From contig CABQMV010000031.1 of the NCBI GenBank assembly GCA_902465325.1, positions 1-16,536 of the forward strand: a DNA stretch of 16,536 nt, written 5' to 3'. This document shows positions 8,667-14,236 of this stretch, in pieces. The first letter of the stretch is position 1, and each line of letters starts with the position of its first letter. Under the pieces are notes generated by a model. It was given only the letters and a program-made list of their open reading frames with translations, did not search any database and was not told the origin of the DNA. This DNA comes from an uncultured Oscillospiraceae bacterium. GTDB lineage: Bacteria > Bacillota > Clostridia > UBA1212 > SIG427. A program made the position numbers and the translations under genes.

Positions 8667-8747
8667 GAAAAATATGAACCTGATCCGCAGCCTGTAGGAA
8701 AAGAAATATATTACATAGCTCTTCGATATCAAAAAAACAAAGGGTAA
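8667..8747 (+). pseudogene. 3' end of an unrecognised gene
   Basis: An open stretch of 26 codons and a TAA (EKYEPDPQPVGKEI, then YYIALRYQKNKG) is followed after two bases by a strong terminator. Codon use and the stop-terminator arrangement look like the true end of a coding gene, but no start exists because a stop in the same frame at 8664-8666 and the exporter junction precede it. I do not recognise the family. Confidence 0.4.
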
Positions 8748-8749
8748 GA

Positions 8750-8782
8750 AAAAAGCGTATGGTCACCGACTGTACGCTTTTT
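8750..8782 (+). terminator. Rho-independent terminator
   Basis: Perfect 10-base stem AAAAAGCGTA / TACGCTTTTT with a 13-base loop (8760-8772). The stem ends in T5 on the plus strand and, because of the A-run, would also work on the minus strand. It sits directly after the gene end at 8747. Confidence 0.75.
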
Positions 8783-8839
8783 CTCAGCGAATTATATGGA
8801 AGGATGAAACAGGAAACACATTTGTGTATGCCGTTAAAG

Positions 8840-8941
8840 CCAGCAATAGCAAGGGAAAACGGAGATGGGCTACTTTTTATAGATGAGGCTACCAGTTCAG
8901 TGGATACGGTGACGGAACAGAAAATCCGCCGGGCAATTATG
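8840..8941 (+). pseudogene. Remnant of a second ABC exporter ATPase
   Basis: The plus frame reads PAIARENGDGLLFIDEATSS, then VDTVTEQKIRRAI. AIAR matches the end of the signature helix, LLFIDEATSS the Walker B/D-loop, and VDTVTEQKI what follows in the second (canonical) subunit of heterodimeric exporters. The H-loop and everything before the signature are missing, and several residues between AIAR and Walker B are lost. Since heterodimeric exporters are usually encoded by two adjacent genes, this is probably what remains of the partner of the gene at 7296-8663. Confidence 0.7.
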
Positions 8942-9012
8942 TACCGAACACAAACTGGAACGGATTCCATAGGGGACAGCTGATTCAGCGGACTTTGTTT
9001 GGCTGAATCTCT

Positions 9013-9123
9013 TTATCCGAACCTTGGTCGCAGGCGGCGCATTTCTTTAATGCGGCTGCCTTTTAGTCTGTAATTCAACTGCCGGTTGTATTTTCCAATA
9101 TTGTCTCCGTTGAAGTCAATCCA
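9013..9123 (-). pseudogene. Possible 3' end of an unrecognised gene
   Basis: On the minus strand an open stretch WIDFNGDNIGKYNRQLNYRL, then KGSRIKEMRRLRPRFG, ends at TAA 9015-9013. It is basic, has protein-like codon use and no start of its own. Upstream of it the frame runs into the antisense of the XRE gene, so only this tail could be real. It overlaps the xre promoter. Could also be chance. Confidence 0.25.
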
Positions 9124-9160
9124 GGGTTCCCTTATAATATGTTTATGAAAGCTTTCATAA
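9110..9160 (+). promoter_or_regulatory. xre promoter with 18-bp palindromic operator
   Basis: TTGAAG (9110-9115), a 17-base spacer and TATAAT (9133-9138). Immediately downstream, at 9143-9160, is the perfect palindrome TTATGAAAGCTTTCATAA, which covers the expected transcription start. A palindrome in this position is the classic place for self-repression by an XRE-type dimer. Confidence 0.8.
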
Positions 9161-9187
9161 TATTTATTTACTTGAAGGGAGTATAAT

Positions 9188-10027
9188 ATGGGCATTGCAT
9201 CAATTGGAGCTGTTATTTCCAAGCTGCGAAAGGATAGGAATGTAACACAGGAGGCGCTTGCCAGATGGGTGGGAGTATCTGCCCAGGCTGTATCCAAATG
9301 GGAAAACGGCGGACTTCCCGATACGGAACTGTTACCCAAAATTGCAGATTATTTTGGCGTTTCGATTGACACACTGTTTGGAAGGGGGATTACGGATTAC
9401 AACGATATTCCGACCGCGTTAATTCGAAAGATTGCTGAAACAGAGCCTAACCGGCGCTTTGAAGAGGTTTTTGAGCTATGCTGGGACATTCAGCGGGCGA
9501 TGTTTGGAGCAATACCCACAGACGGCAGCGTTAAGGAGTACAAAGCGTTACTGGGGGAAGAGGAGCAACGGTATTCCAGCGTGTTAACTGACCAGGGATT
9601 TACTTTAATGGGGATTGCAAATCGTTTACAGTATTTTTTAGTTGTTCCCGAACCCCAAAACAAAAATTTAGCATTCTTTAATGGAATTGATTATACAGAG
9701 CTTTTTAGAGATTTATCAGATGAAACTTTTTTTGAGACGTTGGTTTTCCTCAGTAAACGGAAAAACGACAAATGTTTTACTCATCATTTATTGATCAATC
9801 AGTTCCAAATTGACTTTGATCAGTCGCTTGTACTAATAAAAACACTGGATAAATACGGACTGCTGCAAACAACACAGATTGAGACGAACGACACTGTGCA
9901 GAAGGTTTATCGTTTTGTGCCTACACCGTCGTTTACTGCGCTGCTGATCTTTGCGCGGGAATTAATTGATCGGCCCAATGCGTTCAGTTATTATTTGGGC
10001 GGAAGGAATAAGCCTTATTTGGAATAA
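9188..10027 (+). CDS. XRE family transcriptional regulator with a long C-terminal domain
   Basis: DNA-binding protein of 279 residues. The N-terminal 65 residues are a Cro/CI helix-turn-helix (SKLRKDRNVTQEALARWVGV, then SAQAVSKWENGGLPD, and KIADYFGVSIDTLFGRG). The remaining 200 residues are not a known enzyme to my eye; about 190-255 contains a pattern (SLVLIKTLDKYGLLQTTQIE, then KVYRFVPTPSF) that could be a second winged helix or a sensor domain. ATG 9188 follows GAAGGGAG. It has its own promoter and operator-like palindrome. It is convergent with the serine hydrolase gene (71-base gap) and sits where the decayed exporter ends. Its target may be itself or the minus-strand operon beyond, but I see no copy of the 18-bp palindrome at that operon's promoter. 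Confidence 0.88.
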   Translation: MGIASIGAVISKLRKDRNVTQEALARWVGVSAQAVSKWENGGLPDTELLPKIADYFGVSIDTLFGRGITDYNDIPTALIRKIAETEPNRRFEEVFELCWDIQRAMFGAIPTDGSVKEYKALLGEEEQRYSSVLTDQGFTLMGIANRLQYFLVVPEPQNKNLAFFNGIDYTELFRDLSDETFFETLVFLSKRKNDKCFTHHLLINQFQIDFDQSLVLIKTLDKYGLLQTTQIETNDTVQKVYRFVPTPSFTALLIFARELIDRPNAFSYYLGGRNKPYLE

Positions 10028-10098
10028 TGTTTGTATCAAAGGCTCAACTGCCGTCGTTTAGAGAATCTGTTACAAAGGAAAGCGGTAAGAGGCAGCCA

Positions 10099-11244
10099 TT
10101 ATTCCCTTACAAAGGAAGCATTTACTGCTTTTTCAAAGTTTTGCGCAGACTGATTTGCTGCGCCGCCGTCAAACAGAGAACTTTTCATAAACACGGCAGC
10201 AACCTGATTTTGAAGATCCACCCAAAAATGTGAGCTAAAGGCTCCGCTCCAGCCAAATGTATCAAGAGGAAGATCTTCGTAGGACTCGTCGACAATTACA
10301 CGGACTCCCAGTCCCCAGTTTTCCTTTCCGGGCATAATTTCCTTAGAAACGTAAGGGGTATGCAGTAACTGAAAGGTATCGGCGGAAACCAGCTGCTTCG
10401 ACTTGGCTTTTCCTTTGTTCAGCAGCAGTTTTGCAAACTCTGCATAGTCATTTACTGTTGAAACCAATCCCGCGCCACCCAGATAATGCGTACAGGGGTA
10501 GTCGAGAAAAATGCAGTGGTCAACTGTGTCGCCAATGGCATTCCTGCCATCCACCTTATTGTGCATATCAATCATACGTTTTGACTGCTCTGGGGTAGGA
10601 GTAAATGTGGTATCCACCATACCGCAGGGCTTAAAAATTTCCTTTTTTAAGAAACTGTGAAAATCAACACCGCTGATGTTTTCAATAATTTTTACTAACA
10701 CATTAAATGCACCAATGCCGCTGTACTGCTGTTTGGTTCCGGGTTCAAAGTCTAATCCTGCGTTTATATAAAACTTAATGGTGTTATTAACTGTCTTTTT
10801 GTCTTCGTCCGTCATCTGTTGAGATTTTAACAGTTCGCCGTCAATTCCCAAGGTGTGGGTAAGCAAATGACAAACAGTAACTTCTTTTTCTGCCTTGCCG
10901 AAATCGACCAGAATATTTGAATGATCAGGCGCTTTTACATGAATATCTGTAAATTCAGGTATATATTTTGACACAGGATCTGATAAGGACAATAGCCCTC
11001 TGTCAACTAATACAAGTACGGCAAAGGCAGTGATCGGTTTTGTCATAGAAGCCAGACGGAACAAAGTGTTTTGTTTGACTGGAATTTTTGTGTCTACAGA
11101 GGTATTTCCAAAGCAGCTGCAGTAGACTACTTCATCTTTTTGAAAAACCCAACAGGCTGAACCAAAAACTTTATGATTGGAAAAGTCGTACTCTGCCGCT
11201 TTTTCTATATTGATTTTTAATAACGCTTTGTCTAATTTAATCAA
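10099..11244 (-). CDS. Serine hydrolase, beta-lactamase (class C/PBP) fold
   Basis: Penicillin-recognising serine hydrolase of the AmpC/esterase EstB family (Pfam Beta-lactamase). With the TTG start at 11244 it has 381 residues and no obvious signal peptide, so it is probably cytoplasmic. The catalytic SxxK is S66-M-T-K69 in LFRLASMTKPITAF; the second motif is Y174-S-G instead of YxN, and the third is W-S-G (about 332-334) instead of KTG/HxG. LLTHTLGI, FEPGTKQQYSG and LGGAGLVSTVNDYAEF are typical of the family. I chose TTG over the GTG at 11253 because AAGGCGGTGA, a near-perfect anti-16S match, lies 5 bases before TTG but overlaps GTG. The family is varied (esterases, D-aminopeptidases, amidases); a true antibiotic lactamase is unlikely. 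Last gene of the minus operon. Confidence 0.88.
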   Translation of the reverse strand: MIKLDKALLKINIEKAAEYDFSNHKVFGSACWVFQKDEVVYCSCFGNTSVDTKIPVKQNTLFRLASMTKPITAFAVLVLVDRGLLSLSDPVSKYIPEFTDIHVKAPDHSNILVDFGKAEKEVTVCHLLTHTLGIDGELLKSQQMTDEDKKTVNNTIKFYINAGLDFEPGTKQQYSGIGAFNVLVKIIENISGVDFHSFLKKEIFKPCGMVDTTFTPTPEQSKRMIDMHNKVDGRNAIGDTVDHCIFLDYPCTHYLGGAGLVSTVNDYAEFAKLLLNKGKAKSKQLVSADTFQLLHTPYVSKEIMPGKENWGLGVRVIVDESYEDLPLDTFGWSGAFSSHFWVDLQNQVAAVFMKSSLFDGGAANQSAQNFEKAVNASFVRE

Positions 11245-11290
11245 GCTAATCACCGCCTTGCATGTATTATAAAAAGAATCTCAAAAACAA

Positions 11291-11707
11291 TTAATTGACT
11301 ATAAAAAATATTTTTGTAATTGAAATAAAATAGAGTGTTTCTGCGTTAGCATCCCAAATTCCCACTTCGAAAGTGTACCATTTATCAAAATTAACACAAT
11401 TGAAATCAAACTCCTCTGTATCAAGGGAAACACCGCTTACTACAAAATACCCATCCTTAATGGCTTCAAAATCAAGATGAGCACCGATCTCATTTGCCGT
11501 AAATAATTTTTTTATTTCATCATCCAAGGGAAGAATAGACCATTGCTCGGAAAATGCAATATTAGATGAAATATGTTTACCAGCACTGTTGAAATCAATA
11601 AGTTTTATAGATATATCGTTTCCGTTTTCGTCTGTTTCAGAGTAGATGGTTTCTATGCAGTTGTCAGTTAAATCTTCTAAATTGACACATAAGCATTCTT
11701 CTATCAT
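11291..11707 (-). CDS. Acidic hypothetical protein, 138 residues
   Basis: No family recognised. The product is clearly acidic, rich in D, E, N and aromatic residues, without a signal peptide; its last ten residues (FISITKIFFIVN end) are hydrophobic but too short for a sure membrane anchor. Alternating short hydrophobic stretches (ISIKLIDF, GYFVVSGVSL, FDFNCVNF, YTFEVGIW, LYFISI) suggest a mostly beta fold. ATG 11707 overlaps the stop of the upstream 56-codon gene as ATGA, so it is translationally coupled to it, and the serine hydrolase follows 46 bases after its stop. Size, acidity and position in an accessory islet resemble immunity proteins of polymorphic toxins, but that is only a guess. 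Confidence 0.7.
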   Translation of the reverse strand: MIEECLCVNLEDLTDNCIETIYSETDENGNDISIKLIDFNSAGKHISSNIAFSEQWSILPLDDEIKKLFTANEIGAHLDFEAIKDGYFVVSGVSLDTEEFDFNCVNFDKWYTFEVGIWDANAETLYFISITKIFFIVN

Positions 11708-11874
11708 TTCAATTTATGAGGTGAATTCCATACAAGCACTTCTAAAATATATCCGCCTAAATTTCTGTGGCAACCCAATAATGGGACAACAAAGCATATA
11801 CCAAGCAATATGATGATCAATAGACCCAATCGGTGCGGAGAAAATTCTTTGATTCTATTCAATCCTTTTTTCAC
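11704..11874 (-). CDS. Small membrane or lipoprotein peptide, 56 residues
   Basis: GTG start at 11874 with AAGGTGAT seven bases upstream. The product begins with a basic stretch (MKKGLNRIKEFSPHRL), then an 18-residue hydrophobic segment (GLLIIILLGICFVVPLLG) ending in C35, then a short polar tail. The -LLGC sequence could be a lipobox, making it a tiny lipoprotein; otherwise it is a single-span membrane peptide. The stop TGA overlaps the ATG of the 138-residue protein by four bases, and it begins 31 bases after the upstream membrane gene; both facts support a real gene. No family recognised. Confidence 0.65.
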   Translation of the reverse strand: MKKGLNRIKEFSPHRLGLLIIILLGICFVVPLLGCHRNLGGYILEVLVWNSPHKLK

Positions 11875-11905
11875 AATTTCATCACCTTATGCAGAAGTAC
11901 AATTT

Positions 11906-12649
11906 CTATTTTGTTTTTACTTTTATTTCTACAACTGCCATTGCTCCGCCAAAGCCAACAAAAGCAATGCCAAAAAGCAACCACCAGGGCATTTCTGATA
12001 TCATGCTAGGTATCTCGCCAATACCAACTGTAACGGCAGTAACAAGGACGCAAATTAGAAACATTGCAGCGGTCATCAAAACTGCAAATAATCCTCCTAT
12101 AAATAAAAATATCAGAACAAAATACCGCCATCCAAATATGTTTTCTCCATAATAGCTCTTTTTTTCTTCTCTATTCAGCTTAATACATTCTGTTTTCTTT
12201 ACCGCTATCAATATTGTTTGCTCCAATGTGTCTGAGGCTTCTTTTTGAAAATAGACTGTTTTAAACAATCTCCGGCCTTTGGCATTAAAGCAGCAGGAAT
12301 AAATATCTTTTACTTTTTCATCTTTCCTTATTGCAAGAAAAGAACTCTGCATGATAAAGGCCGTGCTGACTTGCCAACCAGCTTTGTAAGCGTATATCCA
12401 GCCATCTTCAAGCCCGACAAGGACCACCCCCAACACAAACGGCGCCCAATTTAATCTGCCGAATTCTTTGATCAGATTGCCATGCTTATTCAAAGCAAAA
12501 TACATTATTGTTGAGGTTATGGTTCCTACAATGTATGTCACGGTCAGTGCTGCAAACGGGTTTGCAGCAGTCGGGATACTTTTTGCACAAATCTGATATA
12601 TGACATTGGACAATATGACCAATATTATCGGCCAAACATAGTCAAACAT
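11906..12649 (-). CDS. Chimeric membrane protein: DMT/EamA N-terminus joined to an unknown C-terminus
   Basis: The 247-residue product has two unlike parts. Residues 1-107 closely follow small drug/metabolite-type (EamA-like) transporters of about 140 residues: SNVIYQICAKSIPTAANPFA, TYIVGTITS and YAYKAGWQVSTAFIMQSSFL, with three helices and part of a fourth. The usual continuation of helix 4 and the last helix is replaced in frame at AI|RKDEKVKD. Residues 108-247 are a charged, probably cytoplasmic stretch (about 108-170) followed by two hydrophobic segments (about 176-204 and 222-242); I do not recognise this half. ATG 12649 was chosen over an upstream ATG at 12703 because AGGAG lies eight bases before it and the family begins there. 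It is the first gene of the minus operon. It may be a deletion fusion, a non-working relic, or a new protein. Confidence 0.72.
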   Translation of the reverse strand: MFDYVWPIILVILSNVIYQICAKSIPTAANPFAALTVTYIVGTITSTIMYFALNKHGNLIKEFGRLNWAPFVLGVVLVGLEDGWIYAYKAGWQVSTAFIMQSSFLAIRKDEKVKDIYSCCFNAKGRRLFKTVYFQKEASDTLEQTILIAVKKTECIKLNREEKKSYYGENIFGWRYFVLIFLFIGGLFAVLMTAAMFLICVLVTAVTVGIGEIPSMISEMPWWLLFGIAFVGFGGAMAVVEIKVKTK

Positions 12650-12735
12650 TTTCGTTTCTCCTAAAAAACTTTGGCCTGATTGTTGGTAGGTGCCCACCCA
12701 CATTTAGAGAGCTTTAGCTCAATAATTTAAAATTA

Positions 12736-12764
12736 ACTATACCACTAATTTGTGAGCTTTTCAA
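12736..12764 (-). promoter_or_regulatory. Promoter of the four-gene minus operon
   Basis: Minus strand TTGAAA (12764-12759), a 17-base spacer and TATAGT (12741-12736), about 87 bases before the chimeric gene. The long leader contains a small GAGC-TTTA-GCTC hairpin at about 12710-12721. The -35 box overlaps the stop codon of the neighbouring gene scrap. Confidence 0.65.
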
Positions 12765-12919
12765 GCAAATAAAAATCGCGCTCCGACGGGCGTTCTGCTT
12801 ACATATATTCGTGTTCTGCGATCACGCCGCGCTTGAAGTGTATCTCGGTGCCGTTCTCCCGGCGGTCGTTTCATGATTGCCTCAACGCTGTTGAGGGAGG
12901 GAGTCTCGGTAAAATACAT
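12761..12919 (-). pseudogene. Small GC-rich ORF, probably frameshifted remnant
   Basis: ATG 12919 follows AAAGGAG with an 8-base gap and opens a 52-residue frame (MYFTETPSLNSVEAIMKRPP, then an unusually arginine-rich tail). The second half reads better in another frame: from about 12870 it gives ENGTEIHFKRGVIAEHEYM and a stop near 12798, which looks like normal protein, while the open frame does not. So a frameshift close to codon 17 is likely. No promoter is seen, because a terminator lies just upstream. The stretch is richer in GC than the operon next to it, suggesting origin in a different element. Family not recognised. Confidence 0.4.
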
Positions 12920-12944
12920 TTTGATCGCTCCTTTTTGTGAAATG

Positions 12945-12976
12945 AAAAAAGCCCGAAGTTTTGCAAAACTTCGGGC
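12945..12976 (-). terminator. Terminator with a 26-bp perfect palindrome
   Basis: Positions 12951-12976 form a perfect inverted repeat (arms GCCCGAAGTTTTG), followed on the minus strand by T6 (12950-12945). Strong factor-independent terminator for minus-strand transcripts coming from the tRNA side. Confidence 0.85.
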
Positions 12977-12987
12977 AGATAGATAAC

Positions 12988-13023
12988 AAAAACGGCAGGC
13001 AAGTTTTCTTTGACTTGTCTGCC
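12988..13023 (-). terminator. Second minus-strand terminator hairpin
   Basis: Eleven-base stem with one G-U pair (arms 12994-13004 and 13013-13023), 8-base loop, followed on the minus strand by G and T5. It lies 18 bases before the 26-bp palindrome, giving tandem terminators. Confidence 0.6.
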
Positions 13024-13130
13024 ATTTCAGCGGTTATTCAGTTGTACGGGAGTTCAGATCCATTCTCAAAGCAAAAACGGCGGTTTTATATCTTCAAATA
13101 TGCATCCTGAAATCCCGGCATTTGGGCAGC

Positions 13131-13158
13131 AAAAAACCCCGACAGAATCGGGGTTTTT
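13131..13158. terminator. Bidirectional terminator after tRNA-Ser
   Basis: CCCCGA-CAGAA-TCGGGG stem-loop (13137-13153) flanked by A6 on the left and T5 on the right, so it can stop transcription on either strand. It begins about 30 bases downstream of the tRNA 3' end. Confidence 0.85.
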
Positions 13159-13188
13159 GCGGAACATATCTTTTTTATGTTCCCTTTA

Positions 13189-13274
13189 TGGCGGAGAAGG
13201 AGGGATTCGAACCCTCGAACCGTTTTAGGCGGTTACACGATTTCCAGTCGTGCGCCCTCGGCCGACGCACTTCC
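13189..13274 (-). tRNA. tRNA-Ser (anticodon GGA) with an abnormal 5' end
   Basis: The 3' two thirds are a standard class II tRNA: anticodon stem-loop CACGA-CTGGAAA-TCGTG with anticodon GGA (reads UCC/UCU), long variable arm with an AACCG/CGGTT stem, T-arm GAGGG-TTCGAAT-CCCTC (13216-13200), acceptor 3' strand CTTCTCC (13199-13193) and encoded GCCA. The 5' part does not fit: the strand that should read GGAGAAG reads GGAAG, the 5' side of the D-stem that should pair with GGGC is missing, and the whole is about 3-5 bases short. The odd segment, 13263-13279, matches a sequencing adapter end at 16 of 17 bases. Either the gene is broken or this stretch is an assembly error. Confidence 0.82.
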
Positions 13275-13286
13275 GATCTAAGTGCT

Positions 13287-13315
13287 ATTATAATATAAGT
13301 TCCAAGGCCTGTCAA
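13287..13315 (-). promoter_or_regulatory. Consensus promoter of tRNA-Ser
   Basis: Minus strand TTGACA (13315-13310), a 17-base spacer and TATAAT (13292-13287): a perfect consensus promoter, as expected for a stable RNA gene. The predicted start (about 13280) falls right at the abnormal 5' segment, leaving almost no leader. Confidence 0.85.
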
Positions 13316-13327
13316 TCATAAAATTTT

Positions 13328-14230
13328 TTACACCCTTTTACATAGCTTTTCCCAGCAGTCTTGAATAATAAGATCTCTATGAAGCTTGTTCATATAGAGA
13401 ATCGGATGGCGGTTTTCATCAAAGCTGTACTGGTAGCTGTCTGTAAAAAGCGGCGCAGGAATTTCCTGCAGCTCCACACTGTCGGGCAAAGCCAGCGGAG
13501 CCACAGCCGCAATGTCCCATATAACACGGTACCAATTTTCTTCTTTTCCCTGCAGCCGGTAAATTTGGTCGGTAATCTGAAACAAATAATCACATATGGG
13601 ATTGTGTCCTTTCAGCTGCTGCACATCAGGATAGTGAATAACCAGCTCTGCTGTAACGTAAAATGCAGGAGCCAACAGGAGTGGGACTTTGCAGTTAATA
13701 AGATATTGGCCTGCATAATAGTCCTGCATTAGATTAAATTCCCGCACATCTTCATGGTCCAGTTGGTGCCCGCCCAGCCAGATCACAGCCATGTTGTTTA
13801 TAATAGCGGGCTCCAGCATGATAGCGGAAACCACATTTGTAATGGCGCCGATTGCCAGAATATATATTGGGTCCGGGGAGGATAAAACCGTATGAATAAT
13901 ATTGCGGGAGGCCGGAGAATCCACCGGGCGATGCGCAGGGTCTTCCGATATAAACCGATCAGATCCCCGGTAGACCGGCACCGATGCTTTCATCAGATTC
14001 AATACCTTTTTTATTTCTTTGTAGCTCTTTTCCATACCGTCTGCCGGACCGGTACTGTTGTCATTGAAATAGGGGGCAGCGTTATAGGAGAGCACCTGGA
14101 TACGGTCCGGATGGCACAGTGCATAGGCTACTGCATACTGGTCGTCTATTTCATTAAAAGTGTCCGTATCCATAATTACTTTCTTTATGCGGGAAGATTT
14201 CAGATCGGAATAGAACTCCTGTACAGTCAT
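13328..14230 (-). CDS. Nucleoside hydrolase family protein, variant active site
   Basis: Predicted N-ribohydrolase of the inosine/uridine-preferring nucleoside hydrolase fold, splitting nucleosides (or a related N-glycoside) into base and sugar; cytoplasmic, 300 residues, normal length. The calcium-binding N-terminal motif reads MDTDTFNEIDDQYAVAYAL (20-38), i.e. two residues longer than the canonical DTDPGxDDA, a pattern seen in a divergent branch. Other family marks are ILAIGAITNVVSAI, IWLGGH, REFNLMQDYYAGQYL and IWDIAAVAPLAL (in place of the HD/HDP element). ATG 14230 has AAGGAG upstream, overlapping the stop region of the esterase gene only 6 bases away, so both belong to one operon. Because of the variant motif the substrate may not be an ordinary ribonucleoside. 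Confidence 0.85.
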   Translation of the reverse strand: MTVQEFYSDLKSSRIKKVIMDTDTFNEIDDQYAVAYALCHPDRIQVLSYNAAPYFNDNSTGPADGMEKSYKEIKKVLNLMKASVPVYRGSDRFISEDPAHRPVDSPASRNIIHTVLSSPDPIYILAIGAITNVVSAIMLEPAIINNMAVIWLGGHQLDHEDVREFNLMQDYYAGQYLINCKVPLLLAPAFYVTAELVIHYPDVQQLKGHNPICDYLFQITDQIYRLQGKEENWYRVIWDIAAVAPLALPDSVELQEIPAPLFTDSYQYSFDENRHPILYMNKLHRDLIIQDCWEKLCKRV

Positions 14231-14236
14231 CTTATA

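Larger units (their letters stand above)
12765..13188. other. Intergenic stretch with gene scrap and three hairpins
   Basis: Apart from the small frameshifted ORF at its left end, this stretch holds three hairpins (12951-12976, 12994-13023, 13131-13158) and about 110 bases (13024-13130) in which I see no gene, no tRNA-end copy and no clear repeat beyond the 10-base word CAAAAACGGC occurring twice (about 12987 and 13072). Confidence 0.5.

Noticed and set aside
8028..8732. 234-codon minus-strand open frame
   Set aside because: Antisense to the ABC exporter ATPase region; composition follows the opposite strand's codons.
8664..9187. Copy of the tRNA-Ser 3' end as an attachment site
   Set aside because: I looked for the T-arm/acceptor sequence on both strands at the left side of the islet and found no match longer than a few bases.
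10099..11244. Antibiotic-resistance beta-lactamase
   Set aside because: No signal peptide and YSG/WSG in place of the lactamase motifs; fits the broad serine hydrolase/esterase family better.
13010..13228. Open frame ending in GGEGGIRTLEPF
   Set aside because: Its end is the antisense of the tRNA-Ser 3' half and it crosses a bidirectional terminator; a well-known false gene pattern at tRNA-Ser loci.
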